NCBI RefSeq assembly: GCF_001746415.1
Contig: NZ_MEHJ01000001.1
Location: forward strand, 558,001-622,000
Direction of reading: 5' to 3'
DNA length: 64,000 nucleotides
DNA from: Streptomyces agglomeratus
Lineage (GTDB): Bacteria > Actinomycetota > Actinomycetes > Streptomycetales > Streptomycetaceae
Shown here: positions 43,694-51,371 of the stretch, one piece after another
How positions within the stretch are numbered: position 1 is the first letter of the stretch
How the letters are laid out: each line of letters starts with the position of its first letter
Program-made: the position numbers and the translations under genes
The notes under the pieces: model-generated
What the model saw: only the letters and a program-made list of their open reading frames with translations
What the model was told of the DNA's origin: nothing
Databases searched by the model: none

Positions 43694-44392
43694 TCAGGCG
43701 GCCGGCTGTAGTCGGACGCAGCATTGTCCGGGGCGGGGCGCCAGGCACGCTTCCAGTCCTGCCTCGCCGACGCCGTCGAGAACACCGCGCATCAGGTGGA
43801 GGTTCATGCCGCACACCGTCTGGGTGTGCGCCTGGGCCAGTGCGTGGAAGGGGCAGTTGGCGAGCACGATGGCGTCGCCCTCGCGTCGCGGTTCGAAGCC
43901 GTACCGCTCCAGCAGGTCGTAGACGTCCGTCTGATTCTGCTCGCCCAGTTGCATGCCGAGTTCTTCGGCCTTGCGGTGCAGCACCTCGCGCACCGGCTCG
44001 CCGGTCGCGTCGGATTCCTCCACGGCTTGGGCGAGCAGTCGTCCGGCCAGTTCGTATCGGCGGTCCGGCAGGGTGACGGCGACCTGCTTCGCCGAGCGGC
44101 GGTACAGCTTAGCCGGCCTTCCCGCGCCCGGTCCGGAGCGTCCGCTGCGGCGCTCGTAGACGACGTCGAGGAGCGATTCGTCGGCGAGCCGGTCCAGATG
44201 GAACGCGGCGGTCTGGCGGGCCAGCCCGAGGGCGGCGGCCGCCTCGTCGCGGCTGACGGGCGCCGGCTGGCGCACCACGAGGTCGTACAGCCTCCTGCGG
44301 GTCGGCTCATCGAGAGCGGCGATGGCCGAGACGTCGGGGTCGCGTACTTCCTTCGAGGTGTCCACGAACACCAGTGTAAAAGCCACGGCCAT
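43694..44392 (-). CDS. SufR-like (ArsR/DeoR-type HTH) regulator with C-terminal cysteine cluster
   Basis: 232 aa. The winged helix at about 20-85 reads ALDEPTRRRLYDLVVRQPAP then VSRDEAAAALGLARQTAAFH, with a basic wing (RRSGRSGPGAGRPAKLYRR). The C-terminal domain has cysteines in LANCPFHALAQAHTQTVCGM and RPGQCCVRL, the spacing seen in SufR and related regulators where three Cys hold an iron-sulfur cluster. It is therefore probably a redox- or Fe-S-sensing regulator. It is divergent from the DoxX gene at 44455 with a 62-bp shared region, so it probably controls that gene. Confidence 0.8.
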   Translation of the reverse strand: MAVAFTLVFVDTSKEVRDPDVSAIAALDEPTRRRLYDLVVRQPAPVSRDEAAAALGLARQTAAFHLDRLADESLLDVVYERRSGRSGPGAGRPAKLYRRSAKQVAVTLPDRRYELAGRLLAQAVEESDATGEPVREVLHRKAEELGMQLGEQNQTDVYDLLERYGFEPRREGDAIVLANCPFHALAQAHTQTVCGMNLHLMRGVLDGVGEAGLEACLAPRPGQCCVRLQPAA

Positions 44393-44454
44393 TGACTAAA
44401 GAACTGAGCGGGGTTTCTATTGTTAATGAACCTTGTCGATAGAAGGAGGGGGCC
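44393..44454. promoter_or_regulatory. Shared promoter region between SufR-like and DoxX genes
   Basis: AT-richer 62-bp gap. A TTGACT at 44392-44397 with TTCTAT at 44415-44420 (17-bp spacing) could serve the DoxX gene, followed by the ribosome-binding site AGAAGGAGGGGG. A regulator bound here would also cover the SufR-like start. Confidence 0.4.
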
Positions 44455-44889
44455 ATGTCCTCCGTAACCACAAGCACCACCTCCGCCACCCCGCGGCGGG
44501 CGGTGCTCACCGACCCCGGCTACCAGGCGTTCGTGATCCTGCGTACCGGCTTCACGGTGGCGCCGATCCTGTTCGGGCTGGACAAGTTCACCAACCTGCT
44601 CGTGGACTGGCCCACCTACCTCGCGCCGTGGATCGACGACCTCGTTCCCGGCAGCGCGCAGGCAGCCATGTACGCGGTGGGTGTGATCGAGATCGTGGCC
44701 GGCCTCGCCGTGGCGCTGGCTCCCCGCTTCGGGGGCTGGCTGGTGGCCGGCTGGCTGGCCGGCATCATCGTCAACCTGCTGACGATCCCGGGCCACTACG
44801 ACGTCGCCCTGCGCGACTTCGGGCTGCTCCTCGGCGCCGTCGCCCTCGCCCGGCTCGGGCAGCGATACCACACCAGGCGGCGGCTGTGA
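44455..44889 (+). CDS. DoxX family membrane protein
   Basis: 144 aa; GAAGGAGGGGGCC precedes the ATG. Four helices: FVILRTGFTVAPILFGLDKF (about 25-44), AMYAVGVIEIVAGLAVALAP, GWLVAGWLAGIIVNLLTIPG, LRDFGLLLGAVALARLG. The FGLDKF and RDFGLLL motifs are typical of DoxX. Related proteins work in quinone reduction or thiosulfate/oxidative-stress handling, which fits a cysteine-cluster regulator next door. Confidence 0.85.
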   Translation: MSSVTTSTTSATPRRAVLTDPGYQAFVILRTGFTVAPILFGLDKFTNLLVDWPTYLAPWIDDLVPGSAQAAMYAVGVIEIVAGLAVALAPRFGGWLVAGWLAGIIVNLLTIPGHYDVALRDFGLLLGAVALARLGQRYHTRRRL

Positions 44890-45029
44890 CCAGGCGCGGA
44901 GCGCACTGACTTCTCCAGGCGGGTGGACTCTCACGGCACCACCCGCCGTGCGCACCTACTCGGATGCCTGAAACGCATGATCAGCCGCGTGCAAGGGCGG
45001 TAGTGCGCGCCTGGTGAGATGGTGAAGCA

Positions 45030-46871
45030 GTGAGAGCTGTTCACGAAACCGGTCGCCGGCGCCCGGTGGTGGCGCGCACTGGTGGCTATGTTCCGCTGCG
45101 GGAGTACGCGGTGATCGGCGACGGCCGGACCGCGGCACTGGTTGCCCGCGACGGGTCGGTGGACTGGCTCGGGCTGCCGGACATGGACTCGCCTGCGGTG
45201 TTCGGTGCCGTGCTCGATGCCGACCGCGGCGGCCGGTTCAGCCTGGAGCCGGCGGTGGCCTACCGCAGTGACCGCCGCTACCTGCCCGGTACGAACGTCC
45301 TGGAGACCACGTTCGTCACCTCCCAGGGCACCGCGCGGGTCACCGACGCGCTGACCCTGCACGACGAGGTCGCACTCGCTCCGATGCGCGAACTGCAACG
45401 GCGCGTCGACGGTGTGTCCGGAGCCGTGCCGATGCGGTGGAGTGTGCGGCCTCGCTTCGGCTACGGCACCCGCACCACGCGGCTGCTCCGACGGGCCGGA
45501 GTCCCGATGGCGACAACCGGCAGCGACGCGCTCGCCATCTGCTCCTGGGGCGCCGGCGAACCCCAATGCGGCGTGGATGCGATCAGCGGCAGCTTCCTCG
45601 TGACGGCGGGCGGGAGCGCCCTGATCGCCATGCCGTTCGCTCACCAGGAGCCGCTGGTCCTACCGGCCCGCGCCGAATGCGACGCGCGACGGGAGCGTAC
45701 GTGCGCGGCCTGGCGTCACTGGGCGGACGACCGGATCTACACCGGCAGGTGGAGCCAGGCGGTGATGCGGAGCCTGCTGATCCTGAAGCTGCTGGTCTTC
45801 GCCCCGTCGGGCGCGGTCGCGGCCGCGGTGACGACCTCGCTGCCCGAACACGTCGGCGGCGAGCGCAACTGGGACTACCGCTTCTCCTGGGTCCGCGACT
45901 CCGCCTTCACCCTGGCCGCCTTCCTCCAGCTCGGCTGCCCTACGGAAGCGCATGCGTACTTCTGGTGGCTGATGCACGCATCCCAGCTCACCCACCCCCG
46001 CCTACAGGTCCTTTACCGGCTGGACGGCCGCGCGGCCACCACGGAAAAGGACCTCCCCTGGGAGGGCTACTGCGGCTCGTCGCCGGTCCGCATCGGCAAC
46101 GCGGCCGCCGGCCAGCTCCAGCTCGACACGTACGGCGAGCTGATGCAGACGGCCTGGCTGTACGCGCGGGCCACCGGACGGCTGGACGCGGACATCGGCC
46201 GCCGCCTGGCGGAACTGGCCGATCTGGTCTGCGCCACGTGGCGGGAGCCCGACTCGGGCATCTGGGAAGTACGCAGCGCACCCCGCCACTTCACCCAGTC
46301 GAAAATGATGTGCTGGGTGGCGCTCGACCGCGCGGCACATCTCGCCGAGCGCAGCTTGATTCCCGACCGGCACCTGGCCCGCTGGCAGTCCACCCGCCGA
46401 GAGATCGCCACGTTCATCGAGACCCGATGCGTCTCACCACGCCGTAACTGTTACGCGCGTGCCGCCGGTAGCGAGGATTTGGACGCCGCCGTCCTCCTCG
46501 GCCACCTGTACGGCTACGACGGCGACGTTCAGCGGATGCGGGCCACCATCACGGCTCTGGGGCAAGAGCTGCGGCACGGGCCGTTCGTCGACCGATACTC
46601 GGGTGAAGACGGCCTGAGCGGAGCCGAGGGCGCTTTCCTGACCTGCTCCTTCTGGCTCGCTGAATCCCTTGCCCGCACGGGACAACTCGCCCAGGCAGCG
46701 GCGTTGATGGACGACCTGGTGCATCTGGCCAACGACGTCGGCCTTTACAGCGAGGAGATCGACCCGGCCACCGGCGACTTCCTGGGAAATCTGCCTCAGG
46801 GGCTGAGCCATCTGGCAGTGATCAGCGCCGCCTGTGCCATCAACGGCGCCTACAAGGAGGCGGGCGGGTGA
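45030..46871 (+). CDS. Glycoside hydrolase family 15 protein (glucoamylase/trehalase type)
   Basis: 613 aa from GTG 45030; the conserved part starts YVPLREYAVIGDGRTAALVA. N-terminal beta-sandwich domain (1-210, GSVDWLGLPDMDSPAVFGAV) followed by the alpha/alpha six-barrel with ERNWDYRFSWVRDSAFTLAA (about 272-291), VRIGNAAAGQLQLDTYGELM, and EDGLSGAEGAFLTCSFWLAE carrying a likely catalytic Glu. This is the actinobacterial GH15 family that includes trehalases acting in trehalose turnover. Cytosolic, no signal peptide. It overlaps the next gene by 4 bp (GTGA). Confidence 0.9.
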   Translation: MRAVHETGRRRPVVARTGGYVPLREYAVIGDGRTAALVARDGSVDWLGLPDMDSPAVFGAVLDADRGGRFSLEPAVAYRSDRRYLPGTNVLETTFVTSQGTARVTDALTLHDEVALAPMRELQRRVDGVSGAVPMRWSVRPRFGYGTRTTRLLRRAGVPMATTGSDALAICSWGAGEPQCGVDAISGSFLVTAGGSALIAMPFAHQEPLVLPARAECDARRERTCAAWRHWADDRIYTGRWSQAVMRSLLILKLLVFAPSGAVAAAVTTSLPEHVGGERNWDYRFSWVRDSAFTLAAFLQLGCPTEAHAYFWWLMHASQLTHPRLQVLYRLDGRAATTEKDLPWEGYCGSSPVRIGNAAAGQLQLDTYGELMQTAWLYARATGRLDADIGRRLAELADLVCATWREPDSGIWEVRSAPRHFTQSKMMCWVALDRAAHLAERSLIPDRHLARWQSTRREIATFIETRCVSPRRNCYARAAGSEDLDAAVLLGHLYGYDGDVQRMRATITALGQELRHGPFVDRYSGEDGLSGAEGAFLTCSFWLAESLARTGQLAQAAALMDDLVHLANDVGLYSEEIDPATGDFLGNLPQGLSHLAVISAACAINGAYKEAGG

Positions 46872-47350
46872 GTGCCTGGGGGACGGCCGCCGGAGCGTTC
46901 GTCGGAACGCTCGTGCTGACCACCGCGTTGCGCGCCGCCGGCGAGATGCGCCTGACGCGCATGGACCTGCCCTTCCTCCTCGGTACGACGGTGACCGCCA
47001 ACCGCACGCGCGCCAAGGCCGTCGGCTACCTGATGCACTTCCTCAACGGCGAGATCTTCGCCTTCATGTACTACGCCGTGTTCCTCGCGATCGGCATGGC
47101 CGGCTGGTGGCTGGGCGCTCTGTTCGGTCTCCTGCACGGCCTGTTTGCCGGCACCGCGCTCGTCGGCGTTCTCCTGCCACTCGTCCACCCCCGGATGGGC
47201 AGCCCGCTCACCAGCGCACCCGAAGCGGCCCTGTTGGAACCCCCCGGCTTCCTGATGCTGAACTACGGACCGACCACACCAGTGGTCACCGTCCTCGCCC
47301 ACATCGGCTACGGAGCCATCGTCGGAGGCTTCACCCAGCTCGGCGCGTGA
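46868..47350 (+). CDS. Membrane protein of unknown function
   Basis: 160 aa from a GTG overlapping the GH15 stop. Hydrophobic helices at about 5-22, 57-80, 81-104 and 138-156; MRLTRMDLPFLLGTTVTANR and LMHFLNGEIFAFMYYAVF are conserved-looking. The family is not recognised. Translational coupling to the glucanase suggests they are made together. Confidence 0.7.
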   Translation: MSAWGTAAGAFVGTLVLTTALRAAGEMRLTRMDLPFLLGTTVTANRTRAKAVGYLMHFLNGEIFAFMYYAVFLAIGMAGWWLGALFGLLHGLFAGTALVGVLLPLVHPRMGSPLTSAPEAALLEPPGFLMLNYGPTTPVVTVLAHIGYGAIVGGFTQLGA

Positions 47351-47391
47351 CATGGTCCGGGGTGCCGCCACACCTCCGCATCCGCGTCGTG

Positions 47392-47415
47392 CTCCTGGTC
47401 GCGCGTGTCCAGGAG
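47392..47415. terminator. Possible bidirectional terminator
   Basis: CTCCTGG (47392-47398) and CCAGGAG (47409-47415) form a 7-bp stem with a 10-nt loop in the gap between the convergent 46868-47350 and 47420-48013 genes. No U run. Confidence 0.35.
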
Positions 47416-47419
47416 ACGC

Positions 47420-48013
47420 TCAGGCGCGGCGGACCCGCCAGAGCCATGCTGTCGTGCCCGCCAGCAGGGCCAATGTGGCCAGGTTGGCAAAGTGGGCCGG
47501 GGTGTCGCCCGACGAATCGACGCCGGACGAGATCCAGATGCTGATGGCGACGGTCGGCAGGACGGCGGCGAGCAGAACGCCAGTGGTCTTCTGGACAGAG
47601 GTCCAGTGCACGGAAGTGCAGAGCAGCACCGCGCCGATGACGCGGAACAAGGTGCTACAGAACTGCGCGGCGGGGACGTGGGGAAGGATCGCCGCGCAGA
47701 GGAAGGGAAGAGTGAGCATCAGGAGCGGGACCAGGGGGTGCACCTTGCCGCGCCGGACAGTCGCACCGCCCGGGGCCGGCGCCCCGCCAGCTCCGTTCCC
47801 CGCCTCGGCCAGCGCCGTTGCCGCGATCGTGCGGGGGTCCCCCAGCTCCGCGAGGATCTCGCCGATCGCGGCGTCGGGGCGTTCGGCGCGCGCCACCTCG
47901 ATGTGTTCGGTGAGGTCGGCGAGGAGTTCCTGGCGGCGGTCGGCGGGGAGCACGGCTGCCTCGCGTTCGACGGCGTCGAGGTACTCGCGTATGGGGTCGG
48001 CAGAAATCTTCAT
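47420..48013 (-). CDS. HAAS-domain membrane protein, PadR partner
   Basis: 197 aa. The N-terminal 70 residues form a HAAS-type domain (IREYLDAVEREAAVLPADRR then QELLADLTEHIEVARAERPD with LGDPRTIA), the signalling domain that accompanies PadR regulators. Four hydrophobic helices follow from about residue 92. Its ATG overlaps the PadR stop by 4 bp. HAAS-PadR pairs sense envelope or antibiotic stress in Gram-positives. Confidence 0.85.
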   Translation of the reverse strand: MKISADPIREYLDAVEREAAVLPADRRQELLADLTEHIEVARAERPDAAIGEILAELGDPRTIAATALAEAGNGAGGAPAPGGATVRRGKVHPLVPLLMLTLPFLCAAILPHVPAAQFCSTLFRVIGAVLLCTSVHWTSVQKTTGVLLAAVLPTVAISIWISSGVDSSGDTPAHFANLATLALLAGTTAWLWRVRRA

Positions 48014-48384
48014 TCGAAGTCTCCGGTGGAGGGGGGCGGGGTGGTCAGGAAGCCGTCGACGGCGTTGCGGAAGCCGGGCCAGACGCGGGTGAACTCCTCG
48101 AGAGCGGCCCTGCCGCTGTCGGTGAGCGCGTAATAGCGACGGGGCGGCCCGGAGGCGGATTCCTGCCAGGTGGTGGTGACCAGGTCGTCGCGCCGGAGCC
48201 GGGAGAGCAGTGGGTAGACCGTGCCCTGGCTGGTGGCCAGGGCCCCGGATTCCTCCAGGGCATGGAGGAGTTCCACGCCGTAGCGGGGTCGGTCCCGCAT
48301 GAGGGCGAGTACGCAGTACTCCAGGACGCCCTTGCGCAGCTGAGTGGCTGATCGAACCTGCCTGGCCGAATCACCTGGTTCCAT
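48010..48384 (-). CDS. PadR-family transcriptional regulator
   Basis: 124 aa from ATG 48384. The winged helix runs RKGVLEYCVLALMRDRPRYG then VELLHALEESGALATSQGTV and YPLLSRLRRDDLVTTTWQES; ARYYALTDSGRAALEEF-type end (RRYYALTDSGRAALEEF). It likely represses its own operon with the HAAS protein. Confidence 0.9.
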   Translation of the reverse strand: MEPGDSARQVRSATQLRKGVLEYCVLALMRDRPRYGVELLHALEESGALATSQGTVYPLLSRLRRDDLVTTTWQESASGPPRRYYALTDSGRAALEEFTRVWPGFRNAVDGFLTTPPPSTGDFE

Positions 48385-48500
48385 GCCATGCAAGATACCT
48401 GGTGGGGCAAGCAAACGGGAAAGGGGCACCAGCGCGGCCGGCCGAGGTGAGACCGACCTCGGCACACGCGGACTGCAGCCGTTAGGTCCGCTGACCGTGA

Positions 48501-48680
48501 CGACGGGTCAGGCCGCGACCTGTTACCCCCGAGGACCGCGACCGCCGGGTCGACATCAATGTGCGGGGCCCGTCGGCGGAGTGGCTGGAAGACGTCGTAC
48601 GGGGAGACGACGAAGGCGTGATCAGTCCTTACGCGCAAGCCGTCGCGCGGGCATTGTTAGGCCCTCAGGTGCGCGGTTGA
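48501..48680 (+). pseudogene. 3' fragment of an unrecognised gene
   Basis: After an in-frame TGA at 48498, a 60-codon frame reads VTPEDRDRRVDINVRGPSAE then WLEDVVRGDDEGVISPYAQA and ends at 48680. It looks like the true C-terminus of a host protein, but no start codon or ribosome-binding site exists. Unknown family. Confidence 0.4.
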
Positions 48681-48752
48681 CCGGCCCTCGCCATGGCCCA
48701 TGCCTCCGCGTACCGAGCTGACCGTTTCGTCACCTGGGGGAAGGGCACGGCA

Positions 48753-48926
48753 GTGCACCAGCAGCAGGACGGCGCCCGTTCGGCGCCAAGTGATGCTCCG
48801 ATCTACGCGCGCCTCGTCATGGAACGAGGAGACGTGCCGACCGAGGTACGCCGGGTGGCCGAGGCGGTCCTCCGGGAGGCGGACCGGGCCGTCGACTTCG
48901 GGTCGGTACGCCCCGCCGTGGCCTGA
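48753..48926 (+). CDS. Small hypothetical protein (57 aa)
   Basis: GTG 48753 preceded by GGGGGAAGGG. The product starts MHQQQDGARSAPSDAPIYAR and continues as an amphipathic helix (LVMERGDVPTEVRRVAEAVL). Charged, cytosolic, unknown function. Confidence 0.45.
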   Translation: MHQQQDGARSAPSDAPIYARLVMERGDVPTEVRRVAEAVLREADRAVDFGSVRPAVA

Positions 48927-49046
48927 GCAGCCGCGCGCCAGGCCCGAAACCGTGTGGTGGTCTGCCGCCAGTGACAGCTGTGGGGCAGCTCAAGGTCCGA
49001 AATTCGTGGCAGGCCGCTGTCAGTGCGGTGCGCTTCACTGTCCGCC

Positions 49047-49904
49047 GTGGAACTCACGCAATCGACGCTCAACGACCTGCTGGCCCGGCTCGCCGCCCCG
49101 GGCGGGTCTGTCTACCTGTCGATGGACGTCGATCCGCTTACGCTCGTCGAGTCGCTGACCGACCGTCACGGGGCCCCGCGCACCCTTGCCCTGGACGGTT
49201 TCGCGGACCCGACCGTGGACGAGTCCTGCGGCGCGGCGCTCCTCGCCCTCCTCGAAGGCGGGGGTGTGACGATACGGGCATGGGCCTACGGGGATCAGTG
49301 GATCGGTGCCGGGACCGCGCGGGACGCGGAAGGCGACGTCCGTCCGGTGCTGGCGACCGCGCCGCGGCGCACGCAGGCGCCGCAGGCGGGGGAACCCGTG
49401 GGGATGTCCGGCCAGGACGGGGACTGGGTCGAGCGGCTCCTCAGCATCACCGGCTGGACCCCGCCCCCGCGACGGCCGGACGTCGACTGGGCGCAGACCG
49501 AGGCACGCCTGGGCACGCGCCTTCCCACCGACTACAAACGCATGGTGGAGACGTTCGGGGAAGGCGCCTTCGACGCCTACCTCACCCTGAACCAGGAGCC
49601 GTGGACCCACCTCAGGGAGGACGGCCTGCTCATCTGGGCCGGCACCGAGCACGAGGACCTGTACTGCTGGCGCACGGACGACGGCGACCCCGACGGCTGG
49701 CCCGTCGCGGTCCAGACCTTCGACGGCCGGGTCGTGCCCTTCGACTGCCCGGCCGCGGAGTTCGTCTGTCGCATCCTCCTCGACCCGCACCACCGGTTCA
49801 CGATGGCCCACTACTTCAACACCCACTGGTTCATGCCCTACCGGGAGAGCCAGAGACGAAGCCGGCGGTCAACGGCATCCACGGCCCGGTTGGCGGTGCC
49901 ATGA
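49047..49904 (+). CDS. SMI1/KNR4 family protein
   Basis: 285 aa from GTG 49047. A first region of about 110 residues precedes the SUKH/SMI1 domain: VDWAQTEARLGTRLPTDYKR then MVETFGEGAFDAYLTLNQEP, DGLLIWAGTEHEDLYCWRTD and VVPFDCPAAEFVCRILL. SUKH proteins are a large immunity superfamily against bacterial toxins. No toxin gene adjoins, so it is an orphan or housekeeping member. Cytosolic. Confidence 0.82.
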   Translation: MELTQSTLNDLLARLAAPGGSVYLSMDVDPLTLVESLTDRHGAPRTLALDGFADPTVDESCGAALLALLEGGGVTIRAWAYGDQWIGAGTARDAEGDVRPVLATAPRRTQAPQAGEPVGMSGQDGDWVERLLSITGWTPPPRRPDVDWAQTEARLGTRLPTDYKRMVETFGEGAFDAYLTLNQEPWTHLREDGLLIWAGTEHEDLYCWRTDDGDPDGWPVAVQTFDGRVVPFDCPAAEFVCRILLDPHHRFTMAHYFNTHWFMPYRESQRRSRRSTASTARLAVP

Positions 49905-49959
49905 CCAGTCCCGCGCCATGTCGCCTTGCAGTCAGGACGCAGGGAGACACTGGGAGCTC

Positions 49960-49974
49960 TACCCCCTAGGGGTA
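49960..49974. promoter_or_regulatory. CsoR-type operator
   Basis: TACCCCCTAGGGGTA is a perfect dyad matching the CsoR-family operator pattern (TAC-C-runs-G-runs-GTA). A TAGAAT -10 element overlaps its right edge (49975-49980), 57 bp before the DUF4396 start. Copper release of a CsoR repressor, or persulfide sensing by a CstR relative, would induce the gene. Confidence 0.7.
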
Positions 49975-50031
49975 TAGAATCAGGGTGTGCAGGGATCGAA
50001 GTCTCCGATGAACGATTGGGGATGACAGGCC

Positions 50032-50559
50032 ATGGACCACACCGCTCACCACACCGGCCCCAGGCACGACCACACAGCGCATGAGCTGCACGGCTGGCAC
50101 GAGCACGGCGGCCATGGGCGCGGCGGGGCGTCCTGGAGCACGGCGGCCAAGGCGACGCTGCACTGCCTGACCGGATGTGCGATCGGCGAGATCCTCGGCA
50201 TGGTCATCGGCACCGCTCTGCTCTGGGGGAACGTGCCGACGATGGCCCTGGCGATCGCGCTCGCGTTCGTCTTCGGTTACTCCTTCACCCTCTTCGCCGT
50301 CCGGCGGGCCGGGCTGGACTTCAAGTCTGCGGTGAAGGTGGCGCTGGCCGCGGACACCGTCTCGATCGCGGTGATGGAGTTCGTCGACAACGCCATCATC
50401 GCCCTGACCCCCGGGGCCATGGACGCGCACCTCTCCGACGCGCTGTTCTGGACCGCGCTGCTGGGCGGGTTCGCCGTCGCCTTCCTGATCACGACCCCGG
50501 TGAACAAGTGGATGATCGGCCGCGGCAGGGGCCACGCCGTCGTCCACGCGTACCACTGA
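50032..50559 (+). CDS. DUF4396 membrane protein with His-rich N-terminus
   Basis: 175 aa; GACAGGCC precedes the ATG. The first 35 residues contain ten His in repeated H-x2-H spacing (MDHTAHHTGPRHDHTAHELH), a likely metal-binding segment. Then four helices: CLTGCAIGEILGMVIGTALL, MALAIALAFVFGYSFTLFAV, VALAADTVSIAVMEFVDNAI, LFWTALLGGFAVAFLITTPV. DUF4396 proteins have unknown function. The upstream CsoR-type operator suggests a copper-linked role, such as membrane copper handling. Confidence 0.85.
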   Translation: MDHTAHHTGPRHDHTAHELHGWHEHGGHGRGGASWSTAAKATLHCLTGCAIGEILGMVIGTALLWGNVPTMALAIALAFVFGYSFTLFAVRRAGLDFKSAVKVALAADTVSIAVMEFVDNAIIALTPGAMDAHLSDALFWTALLGGFAVAFLITTPVNKWMIGRGRGHAVVHAYH

Positions 50560-50696
50560 CGCAGGAACCCACTACGGCCCGAAGCGTTCCAGCGGAGTGG
50601 GGCGCTCCGGGCGCATTCGCGGCCTCCCCCGCCCCGGCTGGGGGCTGCCCCGGGGACTGCACAGACCGCTCAGCGCCTTCCGCCGGCACGACCCGG

Positions 50697-51167
50697 TCAG
50701 CATCGCTCCGAAGCCTGGCGCGGTGCGTACGGGGGGATGTCCAGTTCCGCCCACACCGTGTGACCTCCGCGGGACGGCTTGTCTCCCCAGGAGCGGGCCA
50801 GTGCGTCGACGAGGTACAGGCCGCGCCCTCCGCCGTCCAAAGTGAACGACGGGTGACGCCAGTGCGCGCGTACCCGCTCCACATCGATGGCCGGTCCGGC
50901 GTCCTCCACCTCCAGACGGACGAGACACCGCCCGTCCCGGCCGCCGACGAACCGGATGCCGGCGCGCCACGGCGGCTCGCCATGACGCACGGCGTTGGAC
51001 AGCAGTTCCGTCACGACGAGCAGGGCGTCCTCTCCGACCCCTTCGAGGTGCCGAACTGCCAGCTGCCTGCTGACCTCGGCGCGTACGGCCGCCACTGTCG
51101 GCGACCACCGGCGACGGCTGCCGCAACCGAGGAGCGAAGCAACCGGCATATCGACCTTCATACCCAT
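50697..51167 (-). CDS. HATPase_c (RsbW/anti-sigma-like) ATP-binding protein
   Basis: 156 aa from ATG 51167 (ATG 51161 also possible; a longer frame to 51356 is Ala/Arg-rich and unlikely). GHKL motifs: N box LLVVTELLSNAVRHGEPP, G1 EVEDAGPAID, and G2 GGGRGLYLVDALARSWG. Streptomyces encodes many such single-domain kinases that act as anti-sigma factors or partner-switching proteins. No antagonist gene adjoins. Confidence 0.85.
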   Translation of the reverse strand: MGMKVDMPVASLLGCGSRRRWSPTVAAVRAEVSRQLAVRHLEGVGEDALLVVTELLSNAVRHGEPPWRAGIRFVGGRDGRCLVRLEVEDAGPAIDVERVRAHWRHPSFTLDGGGRGLYLVDALARSWGDKPSRGGHTVWAELDIPPYAPRQASERC

Positions 51168-51371
51168 GATTCGTTGCCGGTTCCGTGGCGGATGGGACCC
51201 ACCACGCACAAGTCCCCGGATGCGGCCTTCGACGAGGCCCCGGCGCCCCCGCGCCACCGCTCGCGGAGGCCGGAGACCGTGCAGGCCGGCGGAGGGTGAG
51301 GCGGCCGTCGCCGTCGCTGTCGTTGCCGCTCCTGCCGTACCCGTGATGCTCTTCACCGCCCCCTCGGCCGG

